64,000 nt of DNA from assembly GCA_033439685.1 (NCBI GenBank), contig JAUEDM010000001.1:5704001-5768000 (forward strand). Direction: 5' to 3'. The notes under the pieces are model-generated. The model was not told where the DNA came from. It worked only from the letters and a program-made list of their open reading frames with translations, and did no database searches. The position numbers were made by a program, and so were the translations under genes. The DNA comes from Apodospora peruviana. Its lineage: Eukaryota > Ascomycota > Sordariomycetes > Sordariales > Lasiosphaeriaceae. Below are positions 31,969 to 42,294 of this stretch, piece by piece (position 1 is the stretch's first letter; the number at the start of each line of letters is the position of its first letter).

Positions 31969-33113
31969 TTAGGGGCTGCCAGTAGCAACGGCCGCCGCCT
32001 CCGCCTGTTCGACTCGCCTTTTATGCCCGGCCGAAGTTAAATGCCCATTGAAATGGCTTTTGTGACCAGCACTGTAGTCACAAATGCCACAATAGTAGCG
32101 TTTCGTATCTTTGACGGACAAACCACCCCTTTTGGCTTTGTCTAAGTGCCGCTTTGTCTTGTTATGGGTGGCAAGCGCTCCGGCGTACGGCAATGAGATC
32201 TCGCAGATGTTACAACGAAATCTGTTGGATTCGCGATTGCGAGTTCGCAATTCAGCGTGAAGTTTATTCAGCCGTTTCCGGTTGCGGCGCCTCCAATCCT
32301 TGCCCGCTTGTACCCGCTTCGCAAGGAACGCCTTTAATTCGGGTATCGTAGCGAAGCGCTGAGCTTCGAACGCCGCTTTTCGCGTTTTCGCCTCTTCCCG
32401 GCGTTTCTCATTATAAACGAGAAACTCCTCTTCGTTCGTGTTGTGGACGTCCCATGGGACTTCCGTAAACGCTGTATGGGAACAGAGCGAATCCCACGAC
32501 ATTGTAGACTTGGCCCATGGCCAGAGGTCCCCCCAAATACTATCATCCACTTCGTAAGCTGGGCCAGCGCCGAAAATATAAGTCAGGTAAGCCTCGAGGG
32601 CCACCATTCTCACGCGCGTGCGGCCAACCGAGAACGCAGGTGGTTGGGTGCACCAGCAGAGGAGTCCACGGGAGGTGATCTTGTACCCCTTATCGAGGTA
32701 CGAGGAGAGACACTTAGGTAGGGTTACACCATAGTCGTAACACTTCAACCATTGTTGCACGCCGCCCCGTTGGGCGGTTTCACACCCAATATAAAGTCTA
32801 CTCTTTTCACCGGCCTTCTCAACGACCAAGGTGTACACTCCCCAGATGTTATTGGATGTTGGCATTGGGAGAGAGCTGAAAAAGGAAAGCGGTGGAGGGT
32901 TGGCGCAAGTGGAGTATTGAGGAGAGCAAGGGGGTATTCGAGAGGACATTCATCGTCGATTTGCTGGACCGTATCGTTGTTGCCCAAGATAGTCTTGTAG
33001 ACGGGATCGACTAGCCACTGTGGTGCGTCGGACATCACCGCGGTATATACGTACGCATTAAGCAGGGTTGGTACATCAGTTGGTACACCATCTGTCTCTG
33101 TTGTCGACGACAT
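31969..33113 (-). CDS. GIY-YIG nuclease-like domain fused to two C2H2 fingers
   Basis: The N-terminal half has the GIY-YIG pattern: IWGVYTLVVE, then LYIGCETAQRGG, then an alpha-helix glutamate in VALEAYLTYIFGA, the usual metal ligand. A basic helical region (KRVQAGKDWRRRNRKRL) leads to two zinc fingers, FRCNICEISLP...HNKTKRH and YYCGICDYSAG...HLTSAGH, of the type found in RNA or DNA binders. The main frame is open from ATG 32949 (326 aa). A second frame opens at ATG 33113 and overlaps it. An intron at 32876-33054 (GTACGT donor, TTTTTCAG acceptor, 179 bp) joins the two in phase and gives 321 aa; a 1-bp indel near 32870 is the alternative. Function is unknown. Such architectures are found as expanded accessory families in filamentous fungi; a link to mobile elements is inference. 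Confidence 0.6.
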
Positions 33114-35300
33114 CTTGAGCGGGCGGGCGGCGAGACGACGAAGATGCTGGGAAAGCGTGATACTTCACGAGATGGGAACTTCCCATGGCCATGGCCGCAA
33201 AACTTTCACAGCCATCTTGGAAACAACGGGAAAGAACGACTGGGGAAAGGGCATGTTGGTCGGGGCAGAGGGTATCGTGGGGGATCAAGGAAGGAACGCA
33301 GACCATGTGAAGCAAAAAGAGGGTATACCGAGCAAGAACAGGAAAGAACCAAGGTCACTAGCCTAGGAAAAACCTACACCCAGAAAACAGGAAAGACCGA
33401 CAAACCAAGTCCAGAAATCTGACACACCGAGCGAAGACGGTGAAGAGCGAACAGTATACGGAAGAAAACGGTTTCCATGAAGAAATGTACAGTGGACTTG
33501 GGAGGACAAGATATCACGAGATAGGTTTCGCCACTTTAACAAGTCCTTGTAGAAGACGGAAGTGACACCTGACCACGACATGTATACTGTGAGTGAGCTG
33601 ACAATGCCAATGTGGTCTGAACAATATATAACTCTGGAAGGCCAGGGGGTGATGTGTATTCAGTTCAACCAATGTGATTCTGTGTAAAAAATAAACTGCT
33701 AGGCCATAAAACACACTGGCTAGGAAAAGCTGAGAGGAAGTAACCCACTCATCATATCACTCATATAAACTGGATAAGGTATTGTCGTTTTGGAAATCCC
33801 CTTCTTAACTCTGCACAGATGTCTATTCAAAACTGAGAGAAAGATTAGATGAAATGAAGTGTCTGGCCCAGCATCGTGAAAAGTTGAAACGATCAAGTGA
33901 TCTATCTTCTCGAAAGGAATGCTGCTTGTGAAAACCGGGAAAGGACCACTGCTTCCATTCCGGTTCTTATATTAAACTCTGTTGCGGTCCCGGCCTGAAG
34001 GTCCAAGGATCGTGAGGAAGGAGCGCCTCGACAGCGTCTATGTTGACCCTTACTAACTGGAAGGTCAGGTAGGTATCCAGCTTGAATAACCTGCACTGTA
34101 CACAGTAAAAACGGAAACCACAAGATGAGAAAAACAGAAATCATCAGACGAATTCCATCCAAACTCAAGCAGGGATACATATCTGGACTCTCCGAATACA
34201 AATAAGAGCTTTCACATCCCAAGTACCAACTTCAGATTCTACTGAATCCGAGCATAACGGAAATCATAGAGAATGGAGAGCTATGTGAATTGCGGAACTT
34301 CTGGGAACATTTGAACAAATACCATCGTCTTGTGAATAGGTAGGTAACTTCAGATGAACTTCTGGTGTCGTCCACGTCGGCTGTCCAAATGCGGATTACC
34401 GGGCTGTGAGTCGGGCTATCGGTATCCGTTGTGTGGAGAGCCTTTGAACATTGCCCGAGATTCCACCCGAAATCCACCGGCATTGCGGGGCATGGGGAAG
34501 ACGCCACAGAACTCCATCTCACTAAAACACCCCCCCCCCCCCCCCCGCACGATCTTCCGTGGAGGCGTGGACCTCCAGCTCCCGTTGCGGGGGCGATGAC
34601 GATGCCAATTGAGCTTGAAAAGACGTATGTAAGGGCTATAAATGCTCAGTATATGGCTTCTTGAGTCTATCGTCAGACAAATACGTATTTTATGATGTAA
34701 GGTAAGAAATAAAACGTGTGACATAAGATGGATGGGAATAGCATCAACCGAGTGTACGTTCGCCGCCTGTCGATTGGGGGCTCCGAACCAATCAAGGGAT
34801 TAATAATGGGATGACGACCGAGGATCTAGGGAAGGACAAGGGAGAGTATACGGATCCGTTTAGGGAAAGTGGGGTGTCGACTTGCGCCGGGCCGGATCTG
34901 AGTAGGAAAGTGGCACAGCAGGCGGTCGGTTCACAGCAGCTTTGGCACTTTCCAGGTTGAGGTGCTGGAGAGTTAACCCGGCTCTTAGCGGACATTTGTC
35001 ATCTCTCAGCTCTGAGCTCTTTCTCTTGGCTCCCAGCCCTGGTCGGCTTGGGTCATTTCGTGCGTCTATTATACCCCGTAGTAGTATCCGTACGGAGGTA
35101 GGAACTAGCAGTAAAGTGCTCCCGCGGCGTTGAGAAAGGGGGAGCCGGCGATTTCCATGATTTCCCGGAGCCTCGATTTATAGCTGACCACACCCCCAAA
35201 GTCTCGGCGGTGATTGCGACTTTCACCTCTTTGGCGCCAACATCACATCACGACTCAAACTTGAATCTCATCGGATCGTCTCCCATCCAGCCTCGACACA
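33114..35300. other. Gene-free spacer with a C17 tract and TAGGTAGGTA motifs
   Basis: These 2.2 kb separate the accessory block from the acyl-CoA ligase gene. The 33400-34750 part is AT-rich. Two TAGGTAGGT-type motifs lie at about 34066 and 34337. No ORF has a recognisable domain and no transposon end was seen. Confidence 0.55.
34530..34546. repeat. C17 homopolymer
   Basis: Seventeen consecutive C residues follow ACTAAAACA. Length is probably variable and could be wrong in the assembly. Confidence 0.9.
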
Positions 35301-37423
35301 ATGGTCTTTTATCCTCCGCCATGGGTGCCCAAGCTCCCTTTTGGTATGTCTCACTCTCACTTGCTCTGGTCGTACTGCAGTGAACTGATGCTGAATGGTC
35401 CCAAGACCCGCCTGACTCTATCACCATCGGTGAGTTTATGAGGAGCGAGATCTATGGGAGGCGCCCCATCGACAAGAGCAGGAATCCCTTCACCTGCGGT
35501 CTGACTGGCAAAACCCACACCACCACCGAGGCTTTCGAAAGGAGTGATCTCATCGCAAAGGCCTTGGGCAAGATCATGGGATGGGAACCCAACGTCGACT
35601 CGCCCTGGGATAAAGTCATTGGCGTATTCTCGTTCAATACCGTAAGTTGGTGGTGTGATCCTCATTTTATGTGTAGCACACCTCTAAAGTTGGCAAACAA
35701 ATAGATCGATTATCTTTCGGTACTGCACTCGGTGCACCGCCTGTCGGGCATCGCAACCCCGGCAAATGTGGCCTACTCGGACAGCGAGCTGGAGCACCAG
35801 CTCAAGTCGTCCGGTGCCAAGGCGCTCTTCACCTGTCTGCCCGTGCTGGAAACGGCGCGCAAGGCCGCCAAGGCCGCCGGCATCCCGGAAGACAAAATCT
35901 TCATCATGGACCTGCCTTACCACGCCAAGAAGCCGGCGCACCTCAAGACGGTCGACGACCTGGTCGAACTCGGCCGTTCCCTGCCTGAGCTCGAACCGTT
36001 GAGGTGGAGCAAGGGACAAGGCGCGAGGCAGGTGGCATTCCTGTGCTACTCCAGCGGTACCTCTGGCCTGCCTGTAAGTTGTGTAGAAGAGAAAATAATA
36101 TGGATGGAGAACTGACGTCGGGGACAACAGAAAGCTGTCATGATTTCGCACAGAAATGTGATCGCAAATACGATGCAGTATTGCATTTATGAAGACGTCG
36201 CGCGGAGAAAGGTCGGCGTGGAGACGCAGGTTGAACTTGGCTTATTACCGTTTAGCCACATTTACGGCCTCGTGGTCGTCGCCCATTCGGGCACGTGGCG
36301 CGGTGATGAAGTTATTGTGCTGCCGAAATTTGATCTGCCTGAATATCTCCAGGCCATCGAGAAGTTCAAGATCAACCATCTTCTTGTGGTGAGTACCTTG
36401 ATATCCGAAGAAACAGGACACATGTGCAACTCGCTAACCCGCCGCTAACTAGGTCCCTCCCATCGTCGTCCGCATGCTAAGTAGCCAAGATGTCTGCAAA
36501 AAGTACGACCTGAGCAGCGTTAGGCTTCTGTTTACGGGGGCGGCCCCTCTTGGAAAAGAGACTGTCGAAGAAATGCATCGGATATACCCGACATGGACTA
36601 TCGGGCAGGGCTACGGTACGTGTGGTATCAGTATGGTGATTTCAAGTTTTCAATTAACGTGAATGTTACAGGAATGACGGAGAGCGCTACAGTTGTATGT
36701 TCGACGAGTGAGCATGATGTGCATCAGGGAACTTCCGGATCTCTGGTCCCTGGCACGCGAGCCAAGATCGTGGATGCCGACGGGAAGGAGATCACCGACT
36801 ATGACACCCCCGGCGAGCTCCTCGTACAGTCGCCTTCGGTCACGCTGGGTTATCTGAACAACGAGAAGGCTACTAGCGAGGCGTTTTTCTGGGACGAGGA
36901 TGGGAGGTGGTTGCGCACGGGTGACGAAGTCATTGTGACCAAGTCGGCTCTCGGATATGAGCACCTCACTATCGTCGACCGTCTCAAGGAGCTCATCAAA
37001 GTAAAGGTAAATATTACAAAGATTCAAAAAGGGGCACCCGATCACTTTTGATGGGAACAAGATGCTGACAGACCCTTTTTTAACTTACAGGGACATCAAG
37101 TTGCGCCGGCAGAACTGGAGGCGCATCTGCTCGCGCACCCCGCCGTCGACGATGTTGCCGTGATTGCCGTGCATGACGACCGCGACGGCGAGGTCCCCAA
37201 GGCCTTTGTCGTGACACCGCCGTCGATGGCGTCGCGCAAGGACGAGGACATCGCCGCCGAGATCATCAAGCACGTCCAGGACCACAAAGCCAAGTACAAG
37301 TGGCTCAAGGGCGGAATTGAGTTTATTGATGCCGTTCCCAAGAGCCCGAGTGGGAAGATTTTACGGCGCCTTCTCCGCGACCGTGAAAGGGAAGCCCGTC
37401 GCGCCAAGCTGGCCAAGCTTTGA
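35301..37423 (+). CDS. 4-coumarate-CoA ligase-like acyl-CoA synthetase, peroxisomal
   Basis: This ANL-family enzyme activates a carboxylic acid to its AMP ester and then to the CoA thioester. Seven exons (35301-35343, 35406-35641, 35705-36073, 36131-36388, 36453-36615, 36672-37006, 37091-37423) give 578 aa; the six introns are 56-84 bp. Motifs in order: CYSSGTSGLPKAVMISHRN (ATP loop), GQGYGMTE, TGDEV, KELIKVKGHQVAPAELE (hinge) and the catalytic lysine in KSPSGKILRR. All junctions keep frame. The protein ends in AKL, an accepted PTS1 variant, so a peroxisomal location is likely, with a fatty or aromatic acid as substrate. The exact acid cannot be told. It is followed by a secreted hydrolase, with no sign of a cluster. 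Confidence 0.9.
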
Positions 37424-38510
37424 TGTTGGAGATGGGAGGGTGGCAAAATATCGGCGTCATGAGGTGCTTTTCTCATTGAAATTTTTACTGGGCAAAACAT
37501 TCAACATTGCAGCGAGGTTTGGATACCGGAGCGAAACCATTTTTTGGATTCTTTTATACGTAGCAGTTTCCGCCATGGCGTAATCGTATATATAAGTCGA
37601 CAACAACAGTCAGTCAGTCACAAGTGTAGTCGTTTACAGGTGTCTCGGATATCTCTTCGGGTTTGCATATAAAGCCTCATCGCTTTTTAACCTTTCCGTT
37701 TTTTTCTTTCCATCCTACATATCTGCTTTTCTTACATGGCAATTCCTGAGACAGACAGAACTTCACGGGTAAATAAGCTCATGGGATCATGGCTTTGACC
37801 ACGTACCTGTACGAACTACTCCTGTACAAATGTTGGAACGGCCCGTTCGGGGTATTTGGTGTTTGCGTTGCGTTGAGTTGCGGCAAAACTCCCCGAACCA
37901 CAATTCTCAAACAGAAAAACAGAGCCTCTCCACCAACCCGACACACGACAAACGACAAACGTCTGGGCGAAACATGCAACTTTGCTGGTGGTCCACTTTT
38001 CCCGCGCATCCTCTTACACACTACAGTTTTGGACTATTACGCGGGATTCTGTTCTCTTCAATGGTCGTGTAAACCTGCCTGACTTGGCATGGCATGGCCA
38101 CTCTAGTTCTAGATCTACCTGGGTAGGTGACCATGAACAACACAACGCAAGGCAAGTCGATCCGGAGAATTCTCTACCGGCCCGATCGAGGTTGTTTCTC
38201 TTACACTTACAAGACAGACAAAATGCGGGGAGCATGAGCATGATGAAGCCAAGATCGATCTCGCTCTCGCTCTCTCTCGCCTGGAATACCATTCCATCCT
38301 TTCCTTTTCTTCTCTTTTCCTTCATCCTTTATGGCTTATTATTAGGTAGGGAACTGGACTTCTCGCCGCCCATTTTTTACTTGGCTTTTTCTTTTCGTCT
38401 TATTCTAATTCTATACCTGGCTGGGCATCCGAGGATCTATTTTCTTGATACCCCTTTTTACTAGAACCAGCTGTAGTAGACCGCTCAAGAAAGGTTGAGG
38501 GACAGTCAGG
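37424..38510. other. Intergenic region, promoter of the secreted hydrolase gene
   Basis: This region has a pyrimidine tract near 38255-38282 (CTCGCTCTCGCTCTCTC) that may lie in the 5' leader. No gene was seen. Confidence 0.6.
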
Positions 38511-39589
38511 ATGTCGACCGTCCGCTCGCCTATCCTTCTCTTCTTGCTCGCCTTGTTGGGCGCCGTCTTGACTGCGGAAGTCCAAGCAGCGCCTCAGAGA
38601 AACAGAAATGGGAACGAAAGGCAGCAACAGCAGCAAGCTGCTCAGATCTCGCAGGCCACTGATGGGTCGACGATCCTAGATGCTACCGCTAACGTCAAGT
38701 AAGTCCTTCTCACAACAACACCTCTGTTAGATAACATTTCTAATAGATGAAAAATAAAAAAAGTGGCGTACAACTGCGATTCAAGGTCTCGGGCCCAGCC
38801 GACCAGTTCACCACACGCGCCGATGTGCCCGGGGCCACCCAACAACCCGGCGCCGCCGGCAACTTGGGAGTCAACGTCCTCCTCCACGGCGACGGGGGGC
38901 AGTCCTTCTTCGATTTCCCGAACCAAGCCGTCCAGGGCAACCTGATGGGCGTCGTGATTCTCGCGCCGTCGGAACAGCTGCTCTGGGGTCAGCGCACCGG
39001 GCAGCCGCAAGGCTTAACTCGGGACGACGGCGCCGCAGACGCCCAGACCGTCGCCGATTTTGTGTCACAAATCCTCCCGCAGGTCGTCGCCTTCGACCCC
39101 TCGCAAATCTTTTTCACGGGCGTGTCGGGCGGATCCCTTCTGCTCAGCGGGTTCTTTGTGCCCGCGCAGCTGGCCAATTTTGCCGGTGGAGGAGGGGCTG
39201 GCGTCTTATTGATGTGCGGCGCGCTGGAACCGCAGGTCGACGTGGTTAATGCGTCAAGTTTTATTGGCAACACAAAGATACATTTCCAGAGCACGCAGGA
39301 CGAGCTGGCGAGCCTGCAGGGCGCGATCCCAGATGCTATCCGGGCGTACGAGGCGCTTGCGGCCGATCAAGGTCTGGGGGCCAGGGAGATTGGGCAGCTG
39401 CAGACGGTGGATAACACGCCGAGTGGAGGCCATTGCGAGTTTGATGAGCAGGGCTTCGTGAGCGGGATCCAGTTGGTTGCGGACAACTTTGCGAATATCA
39501 TGCAGGGAGGAGACGGTGCAGTGCAGGGGATTAATGCCGATACGGTGTTGGTGAGTGTTGTGGGTAACGAGGATGTGTTTGGAGCTTAA
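38511..39589 (+). CDS. Secreted serine hydrolase-like protein (alpha/beta-hydrolase type)
   Basis: Exons 38511-38698 and 38764-39589 give 337 aa. The intron (38699-38763, 65 bp) uses the AG at 38763 after an A-run; the nearer TAATAG at 38746 would create a stop. Residues 1-26 form a signal peptide (hydrophobic core LLFLLALLGAVLTA, then AEVQAA). A short Gln-rich stretch (QQQQQ) follows. NVLLHGDGGQSFFDF looks like an oxyanion-hole strand, and GVSGGS at residues 182-187 is a nucleophile elbow (Ser184) of the G-x-S-x-G kind. SGGHCEF near the C-terminus could supply the catalytic His. Homologues in fungi are often labelled 'cyclin-like F-box', which nothing here supports. Substrate unknown; an extracellular esterase is the best guess. 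Confidence 0.72.
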
Positions 39590-39976
39590 GGAGAGCGGTA
39601 CACGAATACTTTAAGTATATTTGGATATCCCCAAGATCCTAGGCTACTTTCCCGGCTTGACTAACCAGGGTGGTGATATCAATTGCAAATAGAGGTCAGG
39701 AGAGTGCATAAAACCGTGTCAATATATACGGCTGGAAAGGCCAGGGTGAGCCTTGCAAAATAGGAGGTTTCATGAGCAGTGCACTGGGTAGGTATAGAGA
39801 GATACCTAGCTCAAAATCTAATGCAATTAAATTATCTGTCATAATAACTGGCGTCGACTCTTATATTACAGTTGGTATCCTCATTTAGTATTTTACGGTT
39901 TTGTTCGTCGCTTAACAGATACCTGCCCAAACTTATATACATACATATACATACAGAGTACCCAAACGGAGTCCCC
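39590..39976. other. Convergent 3' flanks, no gene seen
   Basis: This short AT-rich stretch lies between the secreted hydrolase and ATP12 genes. It includes GGGTAGGTATAG near 39786. Confidence 0.6.
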
Positions 39977-41386
39977 TCAAAGCCTAGCTTTGGGACCCCC
40001 CTGCCCCTGGCCGTTGCCAGAGACAAGCAACATCGCACTGCCCAGTTGCCTCCTCACGTCCTCCTTCTCGACATCGTGCGTGTCTTCTACCTCGCCCCAC
40101 CGACCAGTCTGCCAGTCCACCTCCAAATTCACAGCCCGGGCCGCCTCTTCAACCCCAAACCGCCGTCCCTCCGCGGCAGCACCAGTCCCAGCACCACCCT
40201 CACTCCACTCCACAACTAGCCTCGCGGCCGCAAGAAAGCTCTTCCCCGCCAGAGTCGCCCGTTCCAACCCCGCCAGCTCCCAGCTGTCCAGCCCGGAAAC
40301 CCAGCCCTGCACGACCTCGCGCGTGCCCGGCTCCTGGTGGCGGGGCATGATCGAGTGCCCATCCAGCACGGGCACAATACTAACACCTGGCCACACGCGG
40401 CTGGTCAGGAACGACACCACCCCGCTGGCGATCTCTTCCTGCCGGCCGCGGAGGGATTTACCTTCGTCATCAACAATATTGGCGTTGCTGTTGGGGTCGC
40501 TGGGGTCGGCAGGCGGAGCCCAGCAGAGCAGGCTGTCCGTGTCAAGATAGCGAAGGAGGACGGTCGTGATGGCGCTGCGAATCGGGGCTACAGTTGCATC
40601 TCCGGAAGGATGGAACGCGGCGTCGTCGTCGGCAATATCCAGCGCGCGGCAGATTAGCGCCGTCAGCGGGATAAGATGCTGTTTGGTTGCTTCGGTGGAC
40701 GAGACGAGGTGGTCCCACTCGAGCGCGACGGCGTGGGCGAGGTGCGGCTTGCTGAGCGGTAGGCGGATGATGGCCTTGGTGTCGGGCCGGCGGAGAGGGC
40801 GCGAGTCGAGGAATATTTCGTATGCGCCTGAGAAAAGTGATTTGTCAGACGGCCTTTTCAATAATAAATAAGACAGATATTACTGACCATCAACCTCCTT
40901 AACCCCGACGTCCTTCCAGAACCGCCTCTTAAAGCTCGTGGTCTTCCCCGAAGAAGAGGAAGAAGCAGACCGAATATCCCTCGCCTGCTTCAGCATCTCA
41001 GCCTGTTTCCTGCGTCTAGCCATCTTGGCCGCCGCGCTCGTGCTCAAGTGTTCCAACCCAGCATCAACTCCCGTCCCAGGCGCAGGCTGCTGCTGCGCAT
41101 ACTCGGCCGCAGGGAGCGGCGGTTCCGGCGGCGGACCCGTCCCGTAGATGGGAACCACTTTCGCGCGGAGGGGCTGCGTGCTGATCCTGCGTGCTGCCCC
41201 GGCGGCACAGCTGCTGCTGCTGGCGTGGAGAGACCAAATTCTTTGTCTTGGGGTGGTAGTAGTAGTGGCATTGTTGGAGGATAATAATAGGGATATGGAT
41301 AGACTGCTTGGTGTTATTCGTCGACGACCGCCGCGGATGACGCTGCTGCTGGTAGGTAGACGTAATCGCGCACAAGAGGACGCCAT
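39977..41386 (-). CDS. ATP12: ATP synthase F1 assembly factor ATP12, mitochondrial
   Basis: Atp12 binds the free F1 alpha subunit in the mitochondrial matrix until it pairs with beta. Exons 41386-40888 and 40827-39977 give 449 aa over a 60-bp intron (40828-40887) with an unusual GTCAGT donor. I chose ATG 41386 because it starts a strong presequence: Arg/Ser/Thr-rich, no acidic residues in the first 60, with ISTQPLRAKVVP soon after. The ATP12 domain runs from RFWKDVGVKEVDGAYEIFLDSRPLRRP, an almost invariant family start, through ALEWDHLVSS to a C-terminal helical part. Splicing falls between VDG and AYE and is required for this motif. The open frame reaches 41629, but the extra 81 residues look like leader. 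Confidence 0.9.
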
Positions 41387-42294
41387 TTTGTCTATGATTA
41401 ACCGAATCGAAGGCAGACGGAGAGCAATTCGGAAAAGGAGGTGGGATTGAATTATAGTGTAGACCGGTGGGCCAAACTTTCCGACTATCAAATCTGCTTT
41501 TGACGCATCTCGACGAGGAGAAACATTTTCGCCAAGAGAGTCCAGGCCCTGCCGTCCAAACCCACAAAACGACCCGACAGCGCTTGGGCCCGTGGGGGAC
41601 AGGGGTAGCTTCATCGCGCTAAGCTCCATGTCAATTCGCTCTGATTGGGGGGAGTTGATGACATCACTCTCACTCCCTAAGGTACTCCGTATCGACTATC
41701 GCGGCTCGATAAGCGCAGCTATCACGGAGACAGCTTCAACTATTTGCTTGTTGGTCGACAAGGAGCAAATGGGCAAAACCGTTGTTTCAATTCTCAAATA
41801 TCCTACCTACTTAAGACCATAGAGATTTATGCGATCAGAGTTGTATACCATACCCGTACGGACGTATAAAATGACTCAAACGAGCGTGTAGCAAACCTCG
41901 GATCGAATCGCAATAAAAGAAAGAATGCAAAAGAGTTGCCTCATTAATTTATCTTATATTCTGTCTCTTCCTCTGTAACCCCCTATCGCTGGAAACAAAA
42001 GAATCAAGCCTCACCAAGAAAATAAAACACCTCAGTGATGCTACTGATTTTGTTTCGCTCGCCGCAAGACACGGCAGAAGAGAGCACCTCCATACGAATA
42101 TGCAAGATAGGTAGGTAGCTTGTTATACAAATACACACAATAACAACCCAGCGCTTCACCGAAAATCAAACCGCAAACAGCGCACCTCTGCGCATAATAA
42201 AAGCTACCTCTCAACCAAGAACCAAAACCAAGAATAAACCAAATGTCTAGACACCCTATGTTCTCTTTGAAGTAAAATGGAATCCCCATAGAAA
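41387..42294. other. Intergenic region, ATP12 promoter and EFR3 3' flank
   Basis: Contains CCTACCTACT near 41802 and ATAGGTAGGTAGCT near 42107. No gene was seen. Confidence 0.6.

Noticed and set aside
38747..39589. 280-aa secreted-hydrolase frame starting at ATG 38747
   Set aside because: That ATG lies in the intron; splicing 38698 to 38764 joins a signal peptide in frame and gives a better protein.
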